From Aquipuribacter sp. SD81 (lineage in GTDB: Bacteria > Actinomycetota > Actinomycetes > Actinomycetales > JBBAYJ01), in the NCBI RefSeq assembly GCF_037153975.1, contig NZ_JBBAYJ010000018.1, forward strand, positions 26,247-90,246: DNA of 64,000 nt. Reading direction: 5' to 3'. Each line of letters starts with the position of its first letter. The first letter of the stretch is position 1. The position numbers and the translations under genes were made by a program. The notes beneath the pieces were generated by a model. That model ran no database searches. It saw nothing but the letters and a program-made list of their open reading frames with translations, and was not told where the DNA came from. Shown piece after piece: positions 43,048 to 51,412 of this stretch.

Positions 43048-43816
43048 GCGACTGGTCGCCCGCGTCGCGGGGGACCGGCGCGCCGCGGGCAGGGTCGTCG
43101 GCGAGCAGGTCGGCGCCGGGGCGCGCGGGACCCGCGGCGCGCCGCGCGGCGCGGTCCGCCCGGTCGGCGACCACGCGGGCCGGGGCGCCGGCGAGCACGA
43201 CGTCGTCGGGGAAGGTGCCCCGGACGACGGCGTGCGCCGCGACGACGGTGCCGCGACCGAGGTCGGTGCCGCGCAGCACGGCGCTGCGCAGGCCGAGCCA
43301 GGACCCGGCCCCGATCCGCACGGGCCCCTTGCGGATCCCCTGGTCCTTGACCGCCCGGGACGTGTCGCTGTGCACGTGGTCGAAGTCGGCGACGTACACC
43401 CAGTCCGCGAGCAGCGTCGCCTCGCCCACCTCCACGTCGAGCCAGGCCGTCACGCGCACGTCGGCGCCCGTCACGACCTTGTCGCCGATCCGCAGCGTGC
43501 CCTCGTGCGCGCGCAGCACCGTCCGCTCCCCGAGGTGGACGAAGGCCCCGAGGTGGATGCGGCCGTAGCCGGGCACCGTCCGGACCCGCACCCCCCGCCC
43601 CAGCAGCACGAGCCCGTGCACGACCACGTCTGGGTGCAGCAGCCGCAGCCGGGCCAGGCGCAGGTAGCGCACGAGGTAGCCCGGGGTCAGCGCCCGGTGC
43701 CGCCACACCCAGGCCAGGGACTCCCGCGACAGCAGCCGGTGCTGCTCGGGGTGGCGCCCATCGCGCAACCGCACCCACCAGGCGGCGACGACCGCTCCCG
43801 CACCCTCCACGGGCAC
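42932..43816 (-). CDS. Hexapeptide-repeat acyltransferase (LbH)
   Basis: A 294-residue protein with left-handed beta-helix repeats over about residues 60–220: GRIHLGAFVHLGERTVLRAH, LRIGDKVVTGADVRV, the active-site-like DFDHVHSD, and VRIGAGSWLGLRSAVLRGTDLGRGTVVAAHAVV, ending FPDDVVLAGAPARVV. These features mark O-acetyltransferases acting on sugars or envelope glycans. The last 75 residues are Arg/Pro/Ala-rich and probably disordered. The final 38 codons lie antisense to the methyltransferase gene, so the natural end may once have been earlier. The GTG at 43816 is the most upstream start. Confidence 0.82.
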   Translation of the reverse strand: MPVEGAGAVVAAWWVRLRDGRHPEQHRLLSRESLAWVWRHRALTPGYLVRYLRLARLRLLHPDVVVHGLVLLGRGVRVRTVPGYGRIHLGAFVHLGERTVLRAHEGTLRIGDKVVTGADVRVTAWLDVEVGEATLLADWVYVADFDHVHSDTSRAVKDQGIRKGPVRIGAGSWLGLRSAVLRGTDLGRGTVVAAHAVVRGTFPDDVVLAGAPARVVADRADRAARRAAGPARPGADLLADDPARGAPVPRDAGDQSLSADDGPRGRGRDRRRGGLRGRPAPPGSRPARRAHRRR

Positions 43817-43840
43817 CGTTCCTAGCAGACGGCCGTCACG

Positions 43841-44884
43841 TCACGGCTTGGTGCCGGTGACGCTCACGTCGTAGAACACCCCCTGCGGCAGCACGCGCGA
43901 CAGCACCCGGTCCACGGCGCCCAGGCGCTGCCAGCCGCGGTAGGCGAACATCGCCCAGCGCCAGCCGAGCCGCTCGGGGTTGACCGCGGCCTCGAAGGTC
44001 CGCACCGGCCAGCCGAGGAACGCCGCGAGCAGCTCCTCCGTCGCGGTCGTGACGTCGACCGCGCCCGCGCGCAGCGCCGTCCGCGCGAGGTCGCCCGGGT
44101 GGAAGGTGTGGAGGTCGACGACGGCCTCCAGCGCCGCCGCGCGGGAGGACTCGTCGAGCTCCGCCTTGGAGCGCGCCCAGCGCTCGCGCCACCACGGCAG
44201 GTGGGTGACGCGCGTCGTGACCGCCCAGGTCGCCCGGCCGAGGGCGCGGGCGTAGCGGTCGCCGACCACGGTCGGCTCGCCCGCGAACAGCAGGCGCCCG
44301 CCCGGGCGCAGCACCCGCAGGCACTCGCGCAGCCCCGCCTCCACGTCGGGCACGTGGTGCAGCACCGCGTGCCCCAGGACTAGGTCGAAGCTGTCGTCGG
44401 CGAAGGGGAGGTCGGTGATGCCGGCGACCTGGCCGGTCACCGGGTGCTCGCCGGTGTCGTAGCCGAGGTGCGCGGCGTTGGCGAGCGCGGTCTGCACCAT
44501 GCCGGCCGACACGTCGGTGACGACGACCTCCTCCAGCCAGCCCGCCTGCCGCAGGTTGAGGGAGAAGAAGCCGGTGCCCGCCCCGATCTCCAGGGCGCGA
44601 CCGAAGGGCCGGGGCGCGTCCACCGCGGCGGGGCCGAGGGCCGTGGTGAACCGGTCGGCGGCGAAGGAGATGCAGCGCTCGTCGAAGGAGATCGACCACT
44701 TGTCGTCGTAGGTGCCCGCCTCCCAGTCGTGGTAGAGCACCTGGGCGAGGTCGGTGTCCGCCCACGCGGCCTCGACCTCGGCCTCGCTGGCCGCCCGACC
44801 GGGTCCGGGGACGGACCCCGGCTGACCTGCCGGCTCCTCGGGCAGCCGACCGTCACGGGTCGCGTCGGCACCGTCGGCGGCCAC
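43841..44884 (-). CDS. Class I SAM-dependent methyltransferase
   Basis: A 347-residue methyltransferase. Conserved parts are VLYHDWEAGTYDDKWSISFDERC, motif I ALEIGAGTGFFSLNLRQAG, VVTDVSAGMV, and GHAVLHHVPDVEAGLRECLRVLRPGGRLLFAGEP. A C-terminal domain of about 120 residues (GWPVRTFEAAVNPERLGW) is shared with a group of actinobacterial proteins of unknown substrate. The GTG at 44884 is one base after the enoyl-CoA hydratase stop, so the two are co-translated. Confidence 0.87.
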   Translation of the reverse strand: MAADGADATRDGRLPEEPAGQPGSVPGPGRAASEAEVEAAWADTDLAQVLYHDWEAGTYDDKWSISFDERCISFAADRFTTALGPAAVDAPRPFGRALEIGAGTGFFSLNLRQAGWLEEVVVTDVSAGMVQTALANAAHLGYDTGEHPVTGQVAGITDLPFADDSFDLVLGHAVLHHVPDVEAGLRECLRVLRPGGRLLFAGEPTVVGDRYARALGRATWAVTTRVTHLPWWRERWARSKAELDESSRAAALEAVVDLHTFHPGDLARTALRAGAVDVTTATEELLAAFLGWPVRTFEAAVNPERLGWRWAMFAYRGWQRLGAVDRVLSRVLPQGVFYDVSVTGTKP

Positions 44885-44885
44885 G

Positions 44886-45755
44886 TCAGCGGCCCTCGAA
44901 CCGGGCCCGGCCGGGCCCCTCGGCGACGAAGGACGCGAGCCCGTGCTGGGCGTCGCGCGTGCCGAACAGGCCGGCGAACAGGCCGCGCTCCAGCTGCAGG
45001 CCCGCGGCGAGCGAACCCTCGAGCCCGCCGTCGACCGCCTGCTTCGCCGCGGCGACCGCGACCCGCGCGCCGGTGGCGTAGCGGACCAGGCGCGCCCGCG
45101 CGGCCACCTCCGCGGCGCCCGCGGGGGCGACCTCGTCGGCGAGGCCGAGCTCGAGGGCCTCCGCCGCGCCCACCATGCGGCCGGTCCACACGAGGTCCTT
45201 CGCGCGTCCGGCACCGACGAGGCGCGCGAGCCGCTGCGTGCCGCCCGCCCCGGGCACGAGCCCGAGCGTGATCTCCGGCAGCCCGACCTTCGCCCCCTCG
45301 GCCACCACGCGGTGGTCGCACGCGAGCGCGAGCTCGAAGCCGCCGCCGAGGGCGTAGCCGTCCACGGCCGCGACCACGGGCACCGGCAGCGCCGCGACGT
45401 CGTCGAGCGCGCCCTGCAGGTCCGCGGCCAGGCGCAGCACGTCGCGCATGCCCATGCCGGCCATCTCCTTGATGTCCGCCCCGGCGGCGAAGACGTCGCC
45501 GCCGGTCACCACGACCCCGCGCACGCGCTCGTCGGCCCGCGCGAGCCGGCACGCCTCGACGAGGCCGTCGCGGATGGTCGCGTCGATCGCGTTCATCGGC
45601 GGGCGCACGAGGCGCACGGTGCCGAGGACCCAGCCGTCGGCGCCGTCCGGGGCGCTCGTCTCCCAGCGGACGCTCGGACCGCAGGCGACGCCCTCGGCGT
45701 CGGTCGCTGGTGGCCGCTGCTCGTCGGGCCCGTGCGTCGTCGCGCTGTCCGGCAT
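44886..45755 (-). CDS. Enoyl-CoA hydratase/isomerase family protein
   Basis: A 289-residue crotonase-fold enzyme. The CoA oxyanion loops are AAGADIKEMAGM and VDGYALGGGFELALACDHRV. The catalytic positions Glu in GGGFELAL and Glu in LPEITLGLVPGAGGTQRL match true hydratases, so hydration of enoyl-CoA in fatty-acid oxidation is likely. The ATG at 45755 lies eight bases after CAGACT. It is divergent from glgX. Confidence 0.93.
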   Translation of the reverse strand: MPDSATTHGPDEQRPPATDAEGVACGPSVRWETSAPDGADGWVLGTVRLVRPPMNAIDATIRDGLVEACRLARADERVRGVVVTGGDVFAAGADIKEMAGMGMRDVLRLAADLQGALDDVAALPVPVVAAVDGYALGGGFELALACDHRVVAEGAKVGLPEITLGLVPGAGGTQRLARLVGAGRAKDLVWTGRMVGAAEALELGLADEVAPAGAAEVAARARLVRYATGARVAVAAAKQAVDGGLEGSLAAGLQLERGLFAGLFGTRDAQHGLASFVAEGPGRARFEGR

Positions 45756-45801
45756 GGCGACGGAGTCTGCCAGCCGGGCGCGGGGTGGGCAGACTGCCCC
45801 C

Positions 45802-48108
45802 GTGCTCCACGACGCGTCGACTCCGCGGCCGCGCGCCACCGGCGCCGGCCGACCGTTCCCGCTCGGGGTGGCGCCGGACGCCCGCGGCTCGGACGTGGCG
45901 GTGAGCGCCGCCCACGCCGAGGCGGTCGAGGTGTGCGTGCTGCGCGCCGACCCGCGCGCCCCCGGCGGACGCCGCGAGCACCGCGTCCGCCTGCCCGCCC
46001 GGACCGGGACCGTGCACCACGGTCGCGTCGAGGGCCTGCTCGAGGGCGACCGCTACGTGCTGCGCGCCCACGGACCGTGGGACCCCGGCGCGGGGCTGCG
46101 CTACAACCCGGCCAAGGCGCTGCTCGACCCGTACGCGCTCGCGCTCGACGGTCAGGTCCGTCACGGTCCGGCGCTGTACGACCACGTGCGCGGCGGGGGC
46201 CCGACCGACACCCCGAGCCCGCTGGACAGCATCGACTCGGTCGCGACCGGGGTCGTCGTCCCGCGACTGCCCGACGCGGAGGCCGACGCGCTCGCGGCCG
46301 GACGGCCCCGGCACCCGCTGTCACGGGCCGTCGTCCTGGAGACGCACGTGCGGGGCCTCACCATGCGCATGCCGCAGGTGCCGGGGCCGTTGCGGGGCAC
46401 CTACGCCGGGCTCGCCCACCCCGCGGTCGTCGAGCACCTCGTCTCGCTCGGCGTGACCGCCGTCGAGCTGCTGCCGGTCCACGCGAGCACCGCCGAGCCG
46501 GCGCTCGCCGAGCGCGGCGCGGTGAACTACTGGGGCTACAGCACGCTGTCGTTCCACGCGCCGGAGCCGCGCTACAGCGCGGCCGTCCGGGCGGGCGGTC
46601 CGCCCGCCGCGGCGCTCGCGGAGTTCCGCGACATGGTGCGCACCCTTCACGCGGCCGGGCTCGAGGTGTGGCTCGACGTCGTCTACAACCACACGTGCGA
46701 GGGCGGTGAGGGCGGCACGTCGCTCAGCCTGCGCGGCCTCGACAACTCCATGTACTACCGGACCGCGGGGGCGCGCTTCCCCGACGTGACGGGCACGGGC
46801 GCGACCCTCGACCTGTCGCACCCGGAGGTCACGCGCCTCGCGCTGGACTCGCTGCGGTACTGGGTGCGGGACATGGGTGTCGACGGCTTCCGCTTCGACC
46901 TCGCCCCCGCGCTCGCGCGTCGTCACGACGACGAGCACGGCGTCGGCGGCTTCGACCGCGACCACCCGTTCCTCGTCGCCGCCCGCACCGACCCGGTGCT
47001 GCGCGACGTACGGCTCGTCGCCGAGCCGTGGGACATCGGCCCCTACGGCTGGCGGACCGGGCAGTTCCCGCTGCCGTTCTCGGACTGGAACGACCGGTTC
47101 CGCGACGGGGTGCGGGCGTTCTGGCTCGAGGGCTCCCGCGCCGAGCTCGACGGCCGGCCCGGGCCGGGGGTGCGGGACCTCGCGACCCGGCTCGCGGGCT
47201 CGGAGGACGTCTTCGGAGGCACGCGGCGCGGCGGCTCCCGTGACGCGACCGCGGGCGTCAACTTCGTCACCGCGCACGACGGCTTCACCCTGGCCGACCT
47301 CGTGTCCTACGACCGCAAGCACAACGAGGCCAACGGCGAGGACAACCGCGACGGCCACGGGCACAACCTGTCGTGGAACCACGGCCACGAGGGCACGACC
47401 GACGAGCCCGCCGTGCTGGTGGAGCGGCGGCGGACGCTGCGGGCGCTGCTGGGGACGCTGCTGCTGTCCGCGGGCGTGCCGATGCTGCTCGCGGGGGACG
47501 AGCTCGGCCGCACGCAGCACGGCAACAACAACGGCTACTGCCTCGACGACCCGACGACGTGGCACGACTGGGACCTCGAGCCGTGGCAGCGCGACCTGGT
47601 GGAGACCACCCGCTTCCTCGTGCGGCTGCGCGCGGAGAACCCGGTCCTGCGCCAGCACCGGTTCTTCGGCGGGCGCCCGCGCCGCGCCGACGGCACCCGC
47701 GACCTCGGCTGGTTCGACGGCGACGGCGAGGAGCTGTCCGACGCGGGCTGGGCGGACCCGTGGCGGCGCACGCTGCTCGCGTTCCTCAACGGCGACGGCG
47801 TGCCGGAGCGCGACCGCGAGACCGACCCCGCCGTGACGGTCCCCGCCCCCGCGCCGGAGGGGGCGCGGCTCGTGCCGGCGTCCTTCCTGCTCGTCGTGCA
47901 CGGCGGCGCGCACCCGCGCGAGGTGCAGCTGCCCGAGCAGCCGTGGGCCACGTCGTACCGCACGGTGTGGTCCTCGCACTCCGAGCGCCCGACCTGGCCG
48001 AGCGGCCCGGCCGGCGTCGCGGGTGCGGGGCCGGCGGACCTGCGCGGCGGCCAGCGCACGACCGTCGGCGCCCGGAGCCTCACGGTCCTCCGCGCCGTCC
48101 GCCCCTGA
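45802..48108 (+). CDS. glgX: Glycogen debranching enzyme GlgX
   Basis: A 768-residue GH13 isoamylase-type enzyme that cuts alpha-1,6 branches of limit dextrins after phosphorylase action. A CBM48-like N-terminal domain is followed by the GH13 barrel: DVVYNHTCEG, the nucleophile Asp in VDGFRFDLAPAL, the acid Glu in VRLVAEPWDIGPYGW, and the stabiliser in NFVTAHDGFTLADLVSYDRKHNEANGE (split across its hallmark). The GTG at 45802 lies six bases after CAGACT (45790–45795). It is convergent with glgP across a large hairpin. Confidence 0.95.
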   Translation: MLHDASTPRPRATGAGRPFPLGVAPDARGSDVAVSAAHAEAVEVCVLRADPRAPGGRREHRVRLPARTGTVHHGRVEGLLEGDRYVLRAHGPWDPGAGLRYNPAKALLDPYALALDGQVRHGPALYDHVRGGGPTDTPSPLDSIDSVATGVVVPRLPDAEADALAAGRPRHPLSRAVVLETHVRGLTMRMPQVPGPLRGTYAGLAHPAVVEHLVSLGVTAVELLPVHASTAEPALAERGAVNYWGYSTLSFHAPEPRYSAAVRAGGPPAAALAEFRDMVRTLHAAGLEVWLDVVYNHTCEGGEGGTSLSLRGLDNSMYYRTAGARFPDVTGTGATLDLSHPEVTRLALDSLRYWVRDMGVDGFRFDLAPALARRHDDEHGVGGFDRDHPFLVAARTDPVLRDVRLVAEPWDIGPYGWRTGQFPLPFSDWNDRFRDGVRAFWLEGSRAELDGRPGPGVRDLATRLAGSEDVFGGTRRGGSRDATAGVNFVTAHDGFTLADLVSYDRKHNEANGEDNRDGHGHNLSWNHGHEGTTDEPAVLVERRRTLRALLGTLLLSAGVPMLLAGDELGRTQHGNNNGYCLDDPTTWHDWDLEPWQRDLVETTRFLVRLRAENPVLRQHRFFGGRPRRADGTRDLGWFDGDGEELSDAGWADPWRRTLLAFLNGDGVPERDRETDPAVTVPAPAPEGARLVPASFLLVVHGGAHPREVQLPEQPWATSYRTVWSSHSERPTWPSGPAGVAGAGPADLRGGQRTTVGARSLTVLRAVRP

Positions 48109-48125
48109 CCCCCACCCCCCGGTTA

Positions 48126-48188
48126 CGCCGAGAGGGCCGGATCCGCACGTCCACGAGGCCGTGGCGGGCAGATCCGGCCCTCTCGGCG
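48126..48188. terminator. Bidirectional hairpin between glgX and glgP
   Basis: A perfect 18-bp inverted repeat, CGCCGAGAGGGCCGGATC (48126–48143) with its complement at 48171–48188, encloses a second small stem CCACG-AGGC-CGTGG. It stands 17 bases after the glgX stop and 36 before the glgP stop. It can end transcription from both sides. Confidence 0.8.
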
Positions 48189-48223
48189 CGGAACGGGGGT
48201 GTGGGTGGGCTGGGGCCGGTGCG

Positions 48224-50803
48224 TCAGGAGCCGGCGTTGGCGACCAGGCCCAGCTCGGCGACCGAGGCGAGTGCGTCGTGCTTCGGCAGCACGCGCACCG
48301 TGTAGCCGAAGGGGCCGGTGCGGCGCAGCTCCAGCGTGGAGGAGAACCGGTGGCGGCCGCCCTCGTACGCCTCGGCGTGACCGAGCGGCTCCAGCCGCAC
48401 GTCGGTGAGCGCGTCGGCGTCGTTGACGCGGCCGTGCACGAGCTGCACGTCGACGTCGTCGGGGTCCAGCCCGCCGAGGCTCACGTAGGCGTCGACGCGC
48501 AGCGCGTCACCGACCTGCGGGCTGTCGGCGACGTCCCCGCTCTCGACGTGGTCGACGCGCACCGCGTGCCAGCCCTCGAGCAGGCGCTGCTTCCACGCGG
48601 CCAGCTCCTTGGCGCCCGTGTGGCCCGGTGCGCTGTCCAGCGCGCGCGAGGCCTGCGCCGCCGGGGCGTACAGCTCGGCGACGTAGTCGGCGACCATGCG
48701 GTCGGCGAGCACCTTCGGACCGAGGGTCGCGAGCGTGTGCCGGACCATCTGCAGCCAGCGGCGCGGCAGGCCGGCCTCGTCGCGGTCGTAGAAGCGCGCG
48801 GCGACCGAGGTCTCGATAAGGTCGTACAGCGCCGCGGCCTCGAGGTCGTCGCGGTGGTCGGGGTCGTCGACGCCGTCGGCGGTGGGGATCGCCCAGCCGT
48901 TCTCGCCGTCGAACCACTCGTCCCACCAGCCGTCGAGGATCGACAGGTTGAGCCCGCCGTTGAGCGCGGCCTTCATGCCGGAGGTGCCGCACGCCTCGAG
49001 CGGGCGCAGCGGGTTGTTGAGCCACACGTCGCAGCCCGGGTACAGCGACTGCGCCATGGCGATGTCGTAGTTCGGCAGGAACGCGATGCGGTGCCGCACG
49101 TCGTGCTCGTCGGCGAAGCGGATGACCTGCTGGATGAGCCGCTTGCCCTGCTCGTCGGCCGGGTGCGACTTGCCCGCGATGAGCAGCTGGACCGGGCGCG
49201 TGGGGTGCAGCAGCAGCGCCTTGAGCCGCTCGGGGTCGCGCAGCATGAGCGTGAGCCGCTTGTACGTCGGCACGCGGCGCGCGAAGCCGATGGTGAGCAC
49301 GTCGGGGTCGAGGGCGTCGTCCACCCACCGCAGCTCCGCGGGCGAGGCGCCCCGGCGCAGCCACGAGCGGCGGATGCGACGCCGCGCCTCCACCACCAGC
49401 TGCTCGCGCAGCGTGCGGCGCAGCGCCCAGATGTCCTCGTCGGGCACGCGCTCGACGCTGCCCCAGTCGACGTCGCCCTCGTCGGAGCCGTCGCCGGAAA
49501 CCCCGCCGTGCTCACCGAGCAGCGCGATGACCCGGTCGTCCACCCACGTGGGGGCGTGCACGCCGTTGGTGATCGACGTGATGGGCGTCTCGGTGCTGTC
49601 GAAACCGGGGAACAGCCCGTCGAACATGTCGCGGCTCACGACGCCGTGCAGGCGCGAGACGCCGTTGGCGCGCTGCGCGAGGCGCAGGCCCATGACGGCC
49701 ATGTTGAACACGCTCGGGTCGCCGCCCTCGAAGTCCTCCGCGCCGAGCGCGAGGACCTGCTGGACGGGGACCCCGTCGACGGCGTTGTCGCCGCCGAAGT
49801 ACACCTCGATCTGGTCCCGGCCGAAGCGGTCGATGCCGGCGGGCACGGGCGTGTGGGTCGTGAAGACCGTCCCGGCCCGCACGGACTCCAGCGCCTCGGC
49901 GAAGGACAGCCCCTGCTCGACGAGCTCGCGGATGCGCTCCAGGCCGAGGAAGCCCGCGTGGCCCTCGTTGGAGTGGAAGACCTCCGGCGCCGCGGCGCCG
50001 GTGAGGCGCGAGAACAGCCGGATGGCCCGCACGCCGCCGATGCCGAGCAGCATCTCCTGCTGCAGCCGGTGCTCCTTGCTGCCGCCGTACAGGCGGTCGG
50101 TGACGGTGCGCGCCCGCTCGTCGTTCGCGGGGATGTCGGAGTCGAGCAGCAGCAGCGGCACCCGGCCGACCTGCGCGCGCCACACGTGGGCGTGCAGCTC
50201 GCGACCGCCGGGCAGCCCGACCGTCACGGTCGCGGCGGTGCCGTCGTCCTCGCGCAGCAGCGACAGCGGCAGCCCGTCCGGGTCGAGCACCGGGTAGGTC
50301 TCCTGCTGCCAGCCGTCGCGGCTGAGCGACTGCTTGAAGTAGCCCGTCTTGTAGAACAGGCCGACGCCGACGATCGGCACGCCGAGGTCGGACGCCGACT
50401 TCAGGTGGTCGCCGGCGAGGATGCCGAGGCCGCCGGAGTACTGCGGCAGCGCGGCGGCGATGCCGAACTCGGGCGAGAAGTACGCGACGGCGGCGGGCAC
50501 GTCCTGCTGCCGCTGGTACCAGCGGTCGCTCGTGAGGTACTGCTCGAGCTCCCCGGCGGCGGCGCGCACGCGGGTCACGACGGCCTCGTCCTCGGCGAGG
50601 GCCTGCAGCTCCTCGGGCGTCAGCAGCCCGAGCATGCGGGCGGGCTCGTGGCGCGCGGCCTCCCACTTGCGCGGGTCGAGCGAGGCGAACAGCTCCCGGG
50701 TCGGCGCGTGCCAGGACCAGCGGAGGTTCAGCGCGAGGTCGCCGAGCGGCGCGAGGGGCGCGGGCAGCACGGTGCGGACGGTGAACCGCCGGATAGCTCT
50801 CAC
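48224..50803 (-). CDS. glgP: Alpha-glucan phosphorylase with DUF3417 N-terminus
   Basis: An 859-residue PLP enzyme that releases glucose-1-phosphate from alpha-glucan ends. The N-terminal DUF3417 part (LGDLALNLRWSWHAPTRELF) marks the actinobacterial/archaeal-type phosphorylase. Later motifs are YFSPEFGIAAALPQYSGGLGILAGDHLK, FHSNEGHAGFLGLERI, IAGKSHPADEQGK and the PLP-Lys region ACGTSGMKAALNGGLNLS. The GTG at 50803 lies eight bases after TACAGT. A LacI/CRE-like palindrome overlaps this -10. Confidence 0.95.
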   Translation of the reverse strand: MRAIRRFTVRTVLPAPLAPLGDLALNLRWSWHAPTRELFASLDPRKWEAARHEPARMLGLLTPEELQALAEDEAVVTRVRAAAGELEQYLTSDRWYQRQQDVPAAVAYFSPEFGIAAALPQYSGGLGILAGDHLKSASDLGVPIVGVGLFYKTGYFKQSLSRDGWQQETYPVLDPDGLPLSLLREDDGTAATVTVGLPGGRELHAHVWRAQVGRVPLLLLDSDIPANDERARTVTDRLYGGSKEHRLQQEMLLGIGGVRAIRLFSRLTGAAAPEVFHSNEGHAGFLGLERIRELVEQGLSFAEALESVRAGTVFTTHTPVPAGIDRFGRDQIEVYFGGDNAVDGVPVQQVLALGAEDFEGGDPSVFNMAVMGLRLAQRANGVSRLHGVVSRDMFDGLFPGFDSTETPITSITNGVHAPTWVDDRVIALLGEHGGVSGDGSDEGDVDWGSVERVPDEDIWALRRTLREQLVVEARRRIRRSWLRRGASPAELRWVDDALDPDVLTIGFARRVPTYKRLTLMLRDPERLKALLLHPTRPVQLLIAGKSHPADEQGKRLIQQVIRFADEHDVRHRIAFLPNYDIAMAQSLYPGCDVWLNNPLRPLEACGTSGMKAALNGGLNLSILDGWWDEWFDGENGWAIPTADGVDDPDHRDDLEAAALYDLIETSVAARFYDRDEAGLPRRWLQMVRHTLATLGPKVLADRMVADYVAELYAPAAQASRALDSAPGHTGAKELAAWKQRLLEGWHAVRVDHVESGDVADSPQVGDALRVDAYVSLGGLDPDDVDVQLVHGRVNDADALTDVRLEPLGHAEAYEGGRHRFSSTLELRRTGPFGYTVRVLPKHDALASVAELGLVANAGS

Positions 50804-50811
50804 GTGGAGGG

Positions 50812-50827
50812 ACTGTAAGCGCTTGCT
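50812..50827 (-). promoter_or_regulatory. LacI/CRE-like operator over the glgP -10
   Basis: The sequence TGTAAGCGCTTGCT (50814–50827, plus strand) has the central palindrome AAGCGCTT and fits the general LacI-family or catabolite-response pattern TGNAANCGNTNNCN. Its left part coincides with the glgP -10 (TACAGT, complement of 50812–50817). A sugar-responsive LacI-type repressor of glycogen phosphorylase is a reasonable reading. Confidence 0.5.
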
Positions 50828-50883
50828 GCCGCCCGGCGGAACCGCTGTCCGCGGTGCGTCCGACCGCCGGACGGCGCGCCGGA

Positions 50884-51180
50884 TCAGCGGGGGGCGTAGG
50901 TGAGGCAGACGGCGCTGGCGCCGGAGGTGTCGACCGAGATCTCCTCAGCCGTGCACTCGAGGTTCTCGTTGTGCACGCAGGCCGCCTGCTTGCACGCACC
51001 GACCTGCGCGTCGCCGGAGTCGACGCCCCCGCGCAGGTCCGCGGACATGAAGGTCTCGCACGGCGCGGTGCCGGAGTCGCCGATCGTGATGGCGGCGGCG
51101 TGGCAGTGGTGCTCGCCGTTGTACGCGCAGGCCGTCGCCTCGCAAGACTGGACGATGGGGAGAGCCGCTCCGACGGGCAT
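50884..51180 (-). CDS. Small cysteine-rich protein with two DUF1540 modules
   Basis: A 98-residue protein with two similar cysteine modules, CEATACAYNGEHHC–x13–C and CKQAACVHNENLEC–x13–C, each with Cys spacing x4, x7, x13. This is the DUF1540 pattern, thought to bind metal. No signal peptide is present. The ATG at 51180 follows AGGAGG. It has a leader of about 55 bases that contains a GCCGGC hairpin and a possible -10 TACCGT (complement of 51240–51245). It lies between glgP and the divergent glgE; a link to glycogen metabolism is unproven. Confidence 0.88.
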   Translation of the reverse strand: MPVGAALPIVQSCEATACAYNGEHHCHAAAITIGDSGTAPCETFMSADLRGGVDSGDAQVGACKQAACVHNENLECTAEEISVDTSGASAVCLTYAPR

Positions 51181-51412
51181 GGTGCCTCCTGCTCTTCGAG
51201 CGCCGGCACGAGCCGGCGGCGGGGGTGCGGTCGAGGACGACGGTACCCGCGCCCCACGGATTACGAAACCCCGCCACGCGCACGAACCTGCAGGTCAGAG
51301 CCACATTAGGCTGCTCCGGTGTTGCGTAAAGGAGGTAGGTGCGCACACCCTTCGCGGCCGCCGGGCCGTCGCTGACATGCCCCCGGCCGAGGACTCTCGG
51401 TACGGTCGTGCC

